Assembly (NCBI GenBank): GCA_025667525.1
Contig: CM046882.1
Coordinates: 211,776,592 to 211,840,591, forward strand
DNA: 64,000 bases
Direction of reading: 5' to 3'
DNA from: Glebionis coronaria
Lineage: Eukaryota; Streptophyta; Magnoliopsida; Asterales; Asteraceae
Part shown: piece after piece, positions 1 through 12,894 of the stretch
Layout: each line of letters opens with the position of its first letter
How positions within the stretch are numbered: position 1 is the first letter of the stretch
Made by a program: the position numbers and the translations under genes
Notes under the pieces: generated by a model
The model's input: the letters and a program-made list of their open reading frames with translations, nothing else
Database searches by the model: none
What the model was told of the DNA's origin: nothing

Positions 1-759
1 GGGACATAGTGTTAGGGACACCTACATATGTGCCTGTAGCATCTATTCTTCTGAGTCGAATTTACTCATCTGTGGAAATTGTCTTATTTGACAATTGACA
101 ATTCTTTCTTGTCCAATTCTTCCGTATTGAGATTCTCAGGAAAAGTATTTGATTACCGAGTGTTGATACCTGACTGGATGTATTGACGTTCTTATCATTT
201 CTTATGATTTGATTTCATTTGAATGACCTGGGTAACGATCCGAGGAGCTTTCGAATGCATACTCACATATGAATACATGGGATATATTCATATTCATTAA
301 ATGTTTTCGTCTGTGTCTGATTTGAAATTCTCTCGCACAGATTATGCGTTAACCTTACTCTTTAATTGGAGTTGTGACTCCATATATCCTTGAATTTGTG
401 AAGGATTATGAGTTATTATTATTAGACTTTTGAGAAGTTCACATCTTATCGACGGCAATAAAACTAGAAAGTTGATAGTGCCAGTGGAATGGATTGATTG
501 ATTATGACATGACGACATCATCTTAATTGATGGGAACTCGAGTAGAATTCCCCTAAAAGATAAGATGTTGATTATCAAAAGTGATCTAAATAATTCTTGA
601 TGGATGCACGTATCCTGTATTTAGACTTAAAATTATACCGTGAATGGTTGTGAATTAGTTATAAATATTATAATCTAGAAAGAACCTAATATGAAATTAT
701 TAAAAGATAATTATGTTATTTGAAACTTTAGTAAGTATTTGTTAATGAATTACCTAGAC

Positions 760-3417
760 TTTTGCCATTAAGGCAAGTTGAAATCGGTATTGATTATATT
801 TCCGGTACTGCACCTGTGGCTTGTGCACTGTACGTCAGCACCATCTAAATTAAAGGAATTACCGTACAACTGAGAGAGTTGTCGGAGAAAGATTTTATTC
901 TACCAAGCTCGTCATCATGAAGAGCTATGGTGTTATCATTCCTTATATTTATAGATTACTGTGAACTGAGTAAATTGCTAATCAAAAACGATATCTATAA
1001 CTCGAAATGGAATATTTGTTCTATCATTTACAAGGTTTTTGATCCTCAGCATGGTTATCATCAACTTCGCATCTGCGAAAAGGATTATCTATTCCAATCA
1101 CTACATCTAGAACTTGTAATGAACATTATGAGTTTCATGTAATGTCGTTTGGATTGACCAATGCACATGTAGCATTCATAAATTTGGTGAATCACGTGTG
1201 AAGGCTGTAATTTGATAAATTCATGATTGCGATCATTAAGAACCTTTTGTTTGTTTATTATAATAAGAACAAGTTAATAATTATTTATAGACTGCCCTGA
1301 ATTGGCCGAACGATAAAAACATGTACCTTGAATATTTAACATGTGATTTAAGACTTAATCATTTACATTATTCGACCGTGTGAACAAAAGATAATGGAAT
1401 CTGTATTGACTTTTCAAAGATTAGAGCCATTAAGGCTTAGGGTTATAACAAAAAGAAAATGGAAATATGTTTTGACAAATGTTTTAACAAAGGATTTTAA
1501 GGGATTATTCCCTTATAACCAAAACATTTAACTAAACTTCTGTTTAGGGGTAAATGTTTTTGCATACCTTAAGACAACCTAAGAAGGATTGAGGAAACCC
1601 ATTTAAACCATGACTTGAAATTGAAACGACACTTTTTGCTTTTCAAACTAAGAAATTTTTACCAAAGAATAAACGAAGATTTTTCGAACATTTACGAATC
1701 CTATTAATTATTTTCGATAAATCAACAAAAATTGTGTTAATTAAATTTAAAATTTATTTTGAACATTTTCATATAATTAAACGGACTAAGAAATTTAAAA
1801 TCTTTACGTTTACGTTTCATAAAAATTGAATATTTAATATTTAATTAGTTGTAATAATTATCGACGCTTTAGACGTCAGATTGAGTAAAACAGATAAAAA
1901 TAATAGTTGAGATGAAACTAAAACATAGAAGATATGAAGAAAGAAATTTTGAAAAATACGGACATGATAATTTTATCATCAGGAAAGGATAAAGAATCAA
2001 TTAGGACATGTTCCTTAGTAATGAATGTGCAAAATAAATTGCCGAACAATTTAAAAATAGCTGATGTTTGTAAAAAGGATAATATAAATAATAAAAAGTG
2101 GTTCGCGGCTAATGTGAACCATTAGAATTGAGAAGCCGATAGCGTTAAATGTTTTAAAGACCACTTGTGATTGTCTAAATATGGAGGACTGTGAGATATA
2201 GTTATGTTGGAATTTGTAAGTATAAGTATTCTATTTATGTCATTTATGACTAAAAGTATCTTTGTCTAAAGAAGTTGTACTAATGGCAAATTATGAAGGC
2301 GTACATCGCCTCATACATTGGTAAACGTCTAGCTATTGCAAAGGTCATCATCTGAATTTGATTCGATTTGGGTCATCGTCGACAGACTGACCAAATCTGC
2401 TAATATCATTCACGTTAATGATAAATGCAAAAGAGTTATGTAAACATAGTGTACCTGTATCGAACATCTTTATCAAGATCCTCGCTTCGCAACGAATTTC
2501 TAGAGATTTGCTCAGGAATCATTGAGAACGAACCTTGATGAGAGTACTATGTACCACCCCAACTCGAAGGGACGAGGTAAAGTAACGATACAAAGTAATA
2601 TAAGTGATGTTTTATGTTTGAATGATTGACCTTTGGTAATAAACCATATAATCGATTTCCTTTGGAGAGATTATCATTGATAACCATCGTGTTAGGATTA
2701 AGATCGAATCTTGTTAGGATCTAAATATTAGAGCATCTGTAAGCAGGAGTTGAGATAAAGACACCCGACATACACCCATTGTGAGTTGGACATGTCTTTT
2801 AGGTTTAAGGTTTCCTATGATGGCGAACCTAACCCTACAAAATACCCGACCCGCGAGATCTGAAATGATTGTTGAAATTAGGATTTGATTATTGACTGCC
2901 GGTAGTGGGCAAGAGGTTATGTGAATATGAAATGTAGATCTTGAAGTGCCAGATGGGTAGCGAAGTTATGCCAAAATTTTTAACCTTGGAGAAATGAATT
3001 AATGATATGACAAATCATGCGATATAAGTCCCCGTTTTATGGGACCATTGAGATGATGTAAAAGATTTAGTTTGAAAGGCATATCAGCTGTATCTACCCT
3101 AGGACTTCAAGAGCTGCGTGAATTATGTTTCGTATATCGAACTTGATGGAATATCTATCAAGTGAGAATCTGATTATTTCTTAGTAGAGCTTAGATCGGC
3201 AAAAAGTTGCATTCATCAGAAGCCCATGAACATCATGGATAGAGAAAGTAAGTCAACATTTAGCCTAATCTTATTCCCGTAGTTATGTTTGATGAAACTC
3301 GCGTATTGTAATAAATTACACTTGTGAGAAAAGACCGAATGTGGAGGAAATACCCACATGGCTTTAACTCTATAAGAAGCGAGTAGTAAGGTAAGATGAT
3401 CTTTGAGGACAAAGATC
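760..3417 (+). pseudogene. Decayed gypsy pol (RT, RNase H, integrase, C-terminal domain)
   Basis: No long frame survives, but family landmarks are readable across frames. Near 800-850 there is APVA-type sequence that leads into RT. Near 1051-1085 HGYHQLRIC is an RT motif, and near 1140-1190 lies a decayed FGLTNA-type RT segment. Around 1500-1640 are RNase H-like remnants. Near 2360-2400 the sequence reads [13 protein letters not shown], an integrase core motif. Near 3000-3050 is a decayed GKLSPR(Y)IGPF segment from the integrase C-terminus. Many stops and frameshifts make function impossible. Stretch 1660-2280 holds no domain I can place and may include a small insertion. Identification as gypsy is firm; lineage is by analogy with Tekay-2. 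Confidence 0.75.
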
Positions 3418-3435
3418 CTGTTTAGGGGTAAATGC

Positions 3436-6400
3436 TGTGACAATCCGTCAATTTATGGTCGATATTTTATTCTCAATAATTATTTGAAAACATTATTTTA
3501 ATGTTATATTATGAACTCACTTATATTTGGGAAGTAATTTAGATTTACGTCTTGAAGTAGCATCGACTACGTTTAAACCGGAGGATTCTACGTTACGTGC
3601 TCACGTTTACATACACCGTCTTTGGTGGCAGTCCGACATTTCAGAATATAAATTTATCCGTGAATATTATTTTGAGATTTTAAATTTGTGTTGGTTCATA
3701 AACTCACAAATTTACGAGAAGAGATTAGGACTTACGATTTTATTTTAACGTCCTTTACGACTAAACCGGAAACCTTAGGATTACGTATTTACGTTTTCGA
3801 ACTCCGTTTTTGATGAAACAATTTTTATTAGGTTCGTTTTGTGACGTTGATTCATAATTTATAAAAACGTTTTTCGTAAAACGACCCGAGGGCACGCAAA
3901 TCGAGAAAACTAGAATCCAGGAATACCCGTAAACTAGTGAGATGGGAGAAAATACATTGTCCCACCCCACTAGCTTAAATGGGACGGCACATGACACCAC
4001 ATCTAAGGATGTGGCATCATGTTAGCTAAGTTATAACAAGTGTAAGACAAAGCTTACACTTTAAGCTTACATCTTTCCACTACTAGCTAAAACCATCAAA
4101 CCTTCCACCACTTCTCATTTCCACCATTTCCATACATGCAAACAACCTCAAACTCTCTCAAATACTTCACCATTGCTGTCCACTTTTAAGCTACAAACAC
4201 CCCTTTTGATCTTTTCTAGCCATAAAATACATGTTATCTAGCTCTATCATGGAGTTATCTTGAAGCCTTGATCATTTGGTGGCCATATTAACAACATTGG
4301 AGGTGATTTGCTTGTGTCATAGGGCTGATTTCTCAACTATTGTTCTTGGTGTTTGATGATCTTGGAGTTACTTGTGGTGTTCATCAAGTTCCTGTCTTCC
4401 AAAAACAAGAAATACACTTGGATGGTAAAGAAGATCATCCTCTCCATTTTCTCTTGTTATTTTTGTAAAGAAAAAATGTATTTTCTTTCTTATTGTATAT
4501 GTATATGATGAATATATGATGATAAAAATATTATGTGGGGATCAAGTGTTGATAAATATGCTTAAAAAGGTTAATAACTATAAGAAATAAGGCTAAAATC
4601 ATAATTATTTAGTTGGCTGTATAAAAACAGTATATAACTAAAACTTGAACTGATAAACTTGCATGGTATGATCCATTTACAGTAAGTACAAGATGTTATA
4701 CACATGTGAGAGTTGGGCATGCAATGGAATCATTATAATGAGTGAGATATGATCAAAACAAGATGAGTGTGCAAATCTGAATAAGCTGTTTTGTAGGGAC
4801 TGTTAAGCATAGATAAACTTAAAATAAGCAGTAACTATAGCTAAGTTAAATGTAGCACATAATATGAAGATCATGCCACCTAAAAATGAGCTTCTAATTC
4901 ATTATAGAACTCTAGATATGATAAAAATGGTGAAGATGAAAATAAAAATCAGATTTTGAGAATTAATGTTTATTATTATTATATAAGCACTCAAATTTTA
5001 TTGTATAAAATGTAAAATAAAAACCCACTAACTTATGAAATTTATTTATATAAATATGTAAAAGGTTAAATAAATGGATAAATTATAAAAATGGTATTGG
5101 AATAATACTTATAAGTAATAAAAACTATAAACTTGATTTTTACGACTTTTTCGGCTATTACCGTAAAATTAACGTTTTTCGCCAATTAAAACTTAGACGA
5201 TCAAACCCGTCTAATATAAAGTTTTTAAAAGTCATATACTGATATATAAGTATCTAATACAAGTAAAAACCGATAAAACCCTAACTATAGGACATACGGA
5301 CATTAACAAGCTAAGTAAACATATTGGACTAATAATTGGACTAAATAAGTTAAACTCTTATAAAAAGAACTTATTGGGCTTAACCCATTTGGGTCCAACT
5401 TGTAAAGTTTAAATACTGATAATACAAGTATAAAGTGGAAAAATACAAGTTAAAGAACTTATAATAAGTTTATTGGGCTTAAAATATGTAAATAGGTAAA
5501 ACTAGTAAACTAGTATAAAAGTTATCGACACATAACACTAAAATAAGCAAATGAGAATATGTAAACCCACTTGATCATCATATATGTAAAATCATCATAT
5601 GTATACATAATTGTTATTTTTATAAAGTCATTGGACATGAGTCTAAGACGAGTATTATTTATATAGGTTTCCGTGATTGAAGCACGTACCGTACATCCGA
5701 ATTGCCGATAACCGCTTTCCCACATCAACGTGAGTTCATAGCCTCGCACTCTTTTAGATGTTTTTATGAAATGTTTTATAAACCCGCGAGAGAGATAACA
5801 TGTTAGTTTTTATAAAATAGGACACCATTTGTCCCGATTGTTTGTTTATTGATTTGGACCCGAATGATTGTATGACCCGATTGTATGACATGATGAATGA
5901 TTAAAGGACCCGATAGATGAAATAAAAATGGATTATTAAAGTTAGGTTATGTCACTAAAAGTCCCATTAGCATGAATTGTGAACTACCGGGATTTGGTAG
6001 ACGCTTTTGCATATAATAGTACTATTTGGGGACGATCACCCCAGTTCGCGCCTTGACGGTTGATCCCCGTCGTGCCACATTGATTGGTAAGCGAATTCAT
6101 GTATGAGAAGATTTCCATAGCGTGACCTTTGTGACGACACACTACTTTAGATGGGCAAATTGAGTATCGGGTTAGCTACCCGTTGTTTGGTTAGTAAGGT
6201 AACAATGTCATGCGGCTTATAATAATCCAAATTAAAGAAATACTACTAGACGCACCGAATTACGAAGTATTGCCTGACTAGCAATACGGGGTCATACTAT
6301 TGATATTATGTTCGTGTTTTGGTTTTCATAACCATATTCATATACGGTTTTTATTTAACTTTATACAACGTCGTAAGACGTATTTTATGATGTTTTTACG

Positions 6401-6885
6401 ACATTGGCTCGTATAATGATTTTTAAGGCGAATGCCTATATTATGATTTTCGATAAGGATTTGTATAAAATGACTTTGGCTATTTTATGGCCTATTAAAA
6501 TGATTTGTACCAAATGATTTTCAGTAATAATTTTATATTGATATTATATTGATGGATTTTATTAAACTCTATGAATTCACTCGGCGTTATCGCTGACCTT
6601 TTCTTTTAACATGTTTTGTCTCAGGTACTTGAAGGTAATTCTCGGGAAGACACCAAGAATTCATGGCCCGCACTTAAATTATAATTTACATTCAAACATT
6701 TTGTAAAAACTTTGTATGAAATGATATGACTTGGGACCTACGTAACTTTGACATTTATGAATGGAAATGCTTTATTAATAAACGACGCGATTTTTATGCG
6801 TTGTCTATGATGTGAGTAATGTGCTATCCCGTAACACCAACTAGTCTTCCGTTGTATTGAGTTGTCTAAATTTGGGGGTGTTACA
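3436..6885 (+). repeat. 3' LTR of Tekay-1 (3450 bp)
   Basis: The LTR starts TGTGACAATCCG just after a purine-containing tract (CTGTTTAGGGGTAAATG) and ends GGGGGTGTTACA. Its start and end match the Tekay-2 LTRs, while much of the interior has diverged, so it is a different subfamily. A block near 5730-6624 aligns with the candidate intron of the other Tekay LTRs. The stretch is otherwise non-coding and AT-rich. Confidence 0.85.
5730..6624 (+). other. Candidate intron inside the Tekay-1 LTR
   Basis: A donor-like ACG|GTGAGTT is followed by TAGCCTCGC. The acceptor side is a pyrimidine-rich tract ending TTTTGTCTCAG|GT, with CTGAC (possible branch site) about 30 nt upstream. The same arrangement recurs in Tekay-2 and Tekay-3 LTRs. 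The donor is weaker here (ACG instead of AAG). No transcript evidence is available. Confidence 0.4.
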
Positions 6886-7210
6886 GGTATATTTTATAAT
6901 ACCCGCCTTATAACCACCTAGTTTGTGTTTGTCAAAATTAAGCTTCACGAAAGTATTTATCTATTTTGCCTTTTCTTTCTTGTTTGAGACTCGAATACAA
7001 TGATTGAGTAATGACCTCCCGATCAAGGTTGTGTTTTCACACTTTTGGAGTACTTGTGAATTTATTGTTCTACGTATACAATATAGTAATAGTATTCACA
7101 CAAAAAAAAGAAAAACCGATAATACGTATTAGTAGAGTGCTACTAATACAAATAGATATTATGGTTAGTATCAAAACAACAATTGTTCAAATAAAAACAC
7201 AACACGCCTC

Positions 7211-7226
7211 CCCGGCAGCGGCGCCA
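7211..7226 (-). promoter_or_regulatory. Primer-binding site, tRNA-Asp type
   Basis: The minus-strand sequence TGGCGCCGCTGCCGGG is complementary to the 3' end of plant tRNA-Asp with one variant base (CTG for GTTG-type). It lies three bases inside the LTR end. The same 15-16-mer sits next to the LTR in Athila-1 and Athila-2. Confidence 0.8.
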
Positions 7227-7229
7227 AAA

Positions 7230-10200
7230 TGATGGTTGGATTTTTACACACCTCTAGGAAAAGGAGGTAATTAGGGTAAGTACACAAGTGATTTAGGAAA
7301 ACCACAAGTAAATGACCCAAAGTGGGGATCGTTCTCAAGGAGGCTAGTGTGTTGTGTAGAGATAAGATTAAGTGTTTGTGATTATGATTTATGAGAAAAT
7401 AAAAATAGAAAAGAGATTAGAAGAGAATGACGATTACGATTATGAATTAAACTAAGACAAAGAGTCGTGCACGTAAAACCGTAAAAAGTAACCAAAATTA
7501 AAAATTACCCTAAAAATTCCTACAAAAATGCAATAAATCCTAAAAAATATAATTAGAGTTTACAAAAAATCAAAAATCACTCAAACCTTTTACTTAATTA
7601 AATAATAATTTTTTAATGCTAATTAAAGCCCAAAAAATCAATTTAATTAACAAAAAGCCCAAAATGAGATTTTTTAACTTGTAAACCTCTAAAATGACTT
7701 AACTAAATTTAAAACTATTTTTGAAAATTTTAAAATTAATAAAAACTATCTAAAAACAATTAAAAACTATTAAAACTTAAAATACTTCTAAAAATTAATC
7801 TAATGACAATAAAATTAATCTAAAAATTGTAAAATTCCTAACTTAATGTATTTGAACAAAGAAAAATGAAAAACTTGTAAAAATATAAATTTTAATTTTT
7901 AATAATAAAATATTAATAAAAATCCAAATTTTATAAAAAATTATAAAAAGTTGCAAACTAGTTTATTTTAACCTAAATAAAATAGAAATGGACTTGAAAT
8001 TACAAAAATACCCCTATTGGGCCTTCAAATGGGCTAAATGACAAAACAGTCCCTTAATGGGATTAAAATTTGGCCCAATAAGAAAAAGGTGAACCAAATA
8101 AGCCCAAAACTTCCAGTCTGACTTAAAATTTTATTTTAAGAACAAAACTCTGAAGGTCCAAAAGCTAAAAATGTGTTTAAGCTAGCTTATTTCAAAGCAG
8201 CTTATTCTTAATGGGCTTTTTGGCCCGTTAAGCTATAAGTTGATGCCATAAGCTAAAAGTTGACACACAAGCTTCTTTTGAGTTACCAAAGAGATCTGTA
8301 AAAAGAAAATTTGAAAAAGCACAAGAAATAAGCCTAAAATAAGCCAAGACTCTCTTCACAAAATGACAAAATAGTCGTTTTTTAGTTGTAGACCACCTCA
8401 AGTGCTGATTCAAGTTTCAAAAGGTTTTAAATGACTTAATTAAGCAAAATAATCAAAAAGTTTTCCAATAAGCAAAAGAAATAAGATAGAATAAGCAATT
8501 AAACACTTATGTAAAAGTCAACTTGATGAGTTTTCTAGTCAAACTTAAAAGTCAAACCCTAATAAGCTCCAGATCAAATTAATGTGTCAAATAAGGAAGA
8601 TCTATCACAAAAAAAAATTTTGTTGCAAGTCTGGATAAGCCAAAATGGCTTATGAATAAGCTGCTTGATAAATCACACTAGAAGGGGCTAGTTTTGGGGT
8701 CCAGCAGTGGGAAAAGTTTCACTGCTTGACCAAATTAACTTTTTGTCTTTTGTGACTTTTTTGTGGATTCAGGTTAAGCAAAGGCACCCAAGTGATCATT
8801 TAATCACAAGGAGTCAATAACAACAACAAAAAACACAAATTCAATCACAATAAGTGCAGTTAATTCAAAACATCACCAGATAAGCACCATACATGAACAT
8901 AAGCAGTTATGAACTTAATAAGCACTTTTAGCAAGATTCAGCCAGCCAAACTTCACCAAATGCATACACAAGCTATAAATAATTCAATTGAACAAATATA
9001 AACAGGTTTCTTGCATTGATTCAAAGTCTAGATCCAGATTCAAGCAAATGAAAGTTTCTGAGGAACAAGAACAAGCAGTTTTGATACTTAGCTGATATAC
9101 TTGATCATAAATCCAATTTCAAACACTCAACTCTTCTTAACAGGTTACACAAACTTTGATTTAACACTTTTTAGTCCTAAACATGCGTACACTCTAGGTG
9201 TTTCCAAAATTTTAGGTCAAAATAAGCAAAATCAAGTGAGTCATAGCATAATCTTAGATTTGATGTTTTAAAGCTAAAAACTTGCAGATATGAGCACACA
9301 ACCAAGTATTAAGCAGATACAAACACTAAACAAAACCTTCCAATAACTCAATAACAACTTGTGATCTTAAACAGGTTAACCCAAACACCCCTTATCTTTT
9401 TCAAATCCAAATTTAACAAAGTATAGGTGTGATTTAGTGTTACCCAAGCCCAATCAAACACAATAACAAGTATATTATGCAGTATCAAGCAAGATTAAGC
9501 CACAAAAACAACAAGAAAAATAGCAGAACTCAAAATCACAAAAAAGTATTTTGACAGATTTTTGGGTTCAAGAACTCAAACCTCATGAATGTACATCCAC
9601 ACTCACGAATTTTTGAGCTGATGTGCCTAGCAAAACAAGGCACAAGCTTCCGCAAACAAGGCTGCTAAGATTCAACAAGGTTAGAACAAAAATATAAAAA
9701 AAACAGAAAGTAGAAAAAGGCTTGATTAATGCAACCTTTGTACCCACTCTTTGATTATCCCCAAACCACAAGCCTCACAACACCTTGATAACTCTTTATC
9801 AGGGTGCTATGATCAACTTATAGCCCAAAATTCCAAAGGTGTACCAAAGAACTTAGCAAAATATCAAGATTTTGAACTTTGAGCAATTTCTTGCATAAAG
9901 TTTGAAAACACGTTTTAGGATTCAAGATTAGCAAACATATATCAATAACAAGCAGATAATAAGATTGGCATTTGGGTTTTCTTCAAACATTCAAACACTT
10001 CTCATTAAATATGAAGGAGGATTTACAGAATTTTGAACAAAGGAAAAACCAAGAGCAAACTAAAATGAAGCAGGTCCTATGCCTTTTATAGGCTACAAGT
10101 GTTCTAGAAATGCAAGGAAAACGTAAACCCTAAGCTGATGAAGTCCCCATTTTGCCCTTGCAGATTTTTAAAACCTTGGAATCATGTGAACAAATTTGGA

Positions 10201-10794
10201 TGTTTGTGAAGCTGTAAAGGGGTTTGCAATTTGATCAAAGGCCCAAAACAATCTTAGTTTGTAAGCTTCATTGTCAAACGTTGGATGGCTGGCATGTTTT
10301 GGCAGTTTCTCCAAAAGTGTAGCAGGGGAATCATGTGTGGGGCTGTTGTTGGGTGAGGTGTCAAGTTTAAGAGTTGGGTTAGGATTTAGAGACCTTTAAT
10401 CAATGTTTTGGAAAGGATTAGGGTTTAATTACATGTAATTAAGAAATTCCCAATCGTGTTCATCATGTGAATAACGCAGGTTTTTATCTGATTTAGGTTT
10501 TAAAACTTGTGTTATGCGCCAAATAATTAACTAATCAGAGATTAGTTAATATGGTTGTGAGTGGAAGGCTGAGGTGGAGGAAGGGTGGGTTTTGATTGGT
10601 GGATTTTGGTGAGTGGGGCACGTGGCAAGCTGTCACTAGTCTAGGTATGTTTTATATCTTACCAAATATTACCCCCATCCTTTCTTTCCCTTCTGTAATT
10701 TAAATACCCAAAATCCGGATTCCTTTGTTATTGAAGTTTTCTTTTTCACACTTTTTCCCCAAATACATTTCTAAAGTATTTTCAGGGGTATTTC
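7230..10794 (-). repeat. 5' LTR of the Athila/Tat-clade fragment
   Basis: The LTR is non-coding. Its minus-strand 3' end is CCAACCATCA at 7230, adjacent to the PBS. A TATAAAA box in minus orientation at 10084-10090 suggests transcription starts near 10060, which leaves an unusually long R-U5 of about 2.8 kb. The outer end is approximate because the partner LTR is not in the window. Confidence 0.55.
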
Positions 10795-10934
10795 TGTAGA
10801 ATCGTGATAATCTTTGTATTTCAAGAGGGTTGATGTTTTTCTAGAGAGAGAAACTAGAGAGAGAAGTGAGAGAAAAGTATGTGTATTACTAAAGAAATAA
10901 AACAACCAACACTCCTTTCTATGGTAGAAAGGGG

Positions 10935-10942
10935 TTTATATA
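10935..10942 (-). promoter_or_regulatory. TATA box of the copia LTR
   Basis: TATATAAA on the minus strand is followed about 60-90 bp downstream by a CT-rich, leader-like tract, a typical arrangement for plant LTR promoters. Confidence 0.6.
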
Positions 10943-11741
10943 CCCAAGTCCTTAAGTGGACTTGGGCCTCCGGCCCATGAACATGCTCATGGGTCGGGCT
11001 ATTCATAAACAATACTTAAACAATACTACGAGCCTATAACTATATTGTTGGAGTGACCGAGACTTTCTTTATACGAAAAACGTATTTCCAATAATCTACC
11101 CGAAAGGGAGGTCCCTCCAAATTTACAAAGTCCTAATATAGCATGTTAGATCTTGTTCATGAGCTCGTAGTCCACTTTATCTTTTCTTCTTTAACTTTTT
11201 CTTCTTTTTGTGAATATGTGTTGAATAATATCAGGCTTTTGCTTGTAACATGTTCTTTTGCCCTTTCAGGTGCAATCTTTATCTTCTTGTGATGTTCGCC
11301 TCTTCGTGACTTCATGTCCCACACACCTATCCTTTGTTGAATTCTTGAAAGTTTAAGAGTTGATACAACGGAAGACTTTTAGGTCATACTTTCTTGAATT
11401 TGCAGAAGTATTTGATGCAGAAGGAATAAGTATGTGAGGACGACTTCTACTGGTACACCGCAACGCCACCGTCTTCAAATGCCGCAACATAACTTGACAC
11501 AAACGAAATGGCTTAGAACATTTAATTCTATATCAGTAGCATTTAACCTCCGGTCAGTGAAGACCGTTCGACGATATTAGATATCGTATCTGTGACGGAT
11601 AGTTTCAATTAAGTAACTTCCTGACAGGATTTCGTGGGTAACCCCGTTCTCTTTATTCGACGATCAATAAGCTTGACTGCGAACATAAAGAGTGAATCAC
11701 TTGGATAAATTATCCTTGTGATTGAAGCCGTCAATTCATCA

Positions 11742-12138
11742 GCCTGGAACAAGTGAATTTCAATTAAGATTTTTAGCATTGTTGCTTTCTAGTTGTCACA
11801 AGCTTGATTCATATAGAATCTTGCACGTCACCTACCAAGTGCTGTTTGATGTTAACACTAGAAGGATTTCCACTCGTCACTGTGAACAATAAAGAGTGTC
11901 TCTGTGAGTGTTCTGGCAAGATCATACGATAATGCGTAGGGGCCTGGAACGAGTTTAAGTTCAATTAAGAATTAAACTACTGTTTCTTTCCAGTTTTCAC
12001 AAGATTAGTTCTTAAAGAACCGCACGTGTCACCTACCATGAGCTTGTTTGATGTTGGCTCAAACAGGATTTCTATCTTCATTGTAATACTTGCGTATCAC
12101 TCGGATGTTCTGGCAATATTACAAGTATACTACGTAGG
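11742..12138 (-). repeat. Two-unit degenerate tandem repeat in copia LTR U3
   Basis: Two units of about 200 and 197 bp begin (plus strand) with GCCTGGAAC at 11742 and 11942. They share CAATTAAGA, TTTC(T/C)AGTT.TCACAAG, CACCTACCA, TGTTTGATGTT, TTCTGGCAA and a closing CGTAGG. The region just upstream (11560-11741) may hold a more decayed third unit. Confidence 0.7.
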
Positions 12139-12894
12139 ACTCATAAAGATCTCTTACTTTTCATAGTGTGTGAAGAAGCAAGAAATAAATGGAAAGTGTC
12201 CTAATGAGACTTCTGATGATCTCGTGGCTCTAGACTCGATAGTGCGTTTTGATTTAGTGAGCGATGGCTGGAGAGGATTGCCACCTATTCAATATCAGTC
12301 TATTCGGAGTGAATAAACCAATAGATAACGTGTTGAACTCCTTGTGATTAAAACATTTGGAGAGATATTTGAGTTAGCTGGGAGGGGTTGTGCATGACAT
12401 CACTGGGTCCATGATATCTTGTCTTCAATATTGAGAATCATTTAAAAATGATCCCAATAATAGATGTGTTGACCCGGTTTCTGTCCTAAGTTGTAAGGAG
12501 GGCTTCTTTCTTTACACCCTTTATCTTCACATTTCTTTTTCATTCTTCAACCCCTTCAGTACTTACCAATACATCATCACTAGCACCTTGTTGTGATTGT
12601 TCCAGTGCTAGCATCAGTAATTAGTCGGTACTCTGCTACGTTCATAATCATCTCCAACTTTCCTAGGACTTCTAATTCTATCTAGGGAATTGTCCTTGGG
12701 AAGATTCCATCGGTTCTGATGAATCATTGGACTAATACCTAATCCTAACACCCTTTTGTCACCACATCCGTCGTGAATTAAGTGTGTTTTGGGTAAGTAT
12801 TGTCACCATGAAAAAATCCTTGAAAAATCACTTAAAACACTTGTGATATTATAATCAAAGTTTTTGTGCCTTAAGTGTTTTGTTCATCAAAAAC

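Larger units (their letters stand above)
1..6885 (+). mobile_element. Tekay-1: 3' part of an old Ty3/gypsy chromovirus-like element
   Basis: This is the right-hand part of a gypsy element that starts left of the window. Decayed RT, RNase H, integrase and C-terminal stretches can be read in order on the plus strand from about 760 to 3417. They are followed by a 3' LTR that opens TGTGACAATCC (3436) and closes GGGGGTGTTACA (6885). LTR ends and pol order match the Tekay-2 element at 33843-44064, which is more complete. Beyond 6885 lies leader sequence of a different, minus-strand element, so Tekay-1 inserted into that one. The 5' LTR and target duplication cannot be checked. I could not decode 1-759; by position it should be gag/protease remnant. 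Confidence 0.8.
6886..10794 (-). mobile_element. 5' end of an Athila/Tat-clade element (leader, PBS, 5' LTR)
   Basis: On the minus strand this reads LTR, then three bases, then TGGCGCCGCTGCCGGG, a primer-binding site of the tRNA-Asp type used by Athila/Tat elements, then about 325 bp of leader. The leader is cut by the end of the Tekay-1 LTR at 6885/6886. No gag is present in the window; the rest should lie left of Tekay-1. The outer LTR border with the copia LTR is not resolved and lies somewhere about 10.7-10.8 kb. No protein-coding frame in this stretch looks real. Confidence 0.6.
10795..12894 (-). repeat. Probable 3' LTR of the copia element
   Basis: This non-coding region follows ORF2 and its purine tracts on the minus strand. 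It contains a TATATAAA box at 10942-10935 followed by a CT-rich start (CTCTCTCTAG near 10865-10840), as expected of a U3-R region. A terminal CA (minus) can be placed at 10795, but neither border can be verified because the other LTR is outside the window. It could begin at either of two purine tracts (12895 or 13102). A ~200-bp tandem repeat lies in it. Confidence 0.5.

Noticed and set aside
6886..10794. Search for a host gene in the longest stretch without pol similarity
   Set aside because: Only short frames without domains occur. The PBS, TATA box and adjoining LTR border explain the region as retrotransposon LTR and leader.
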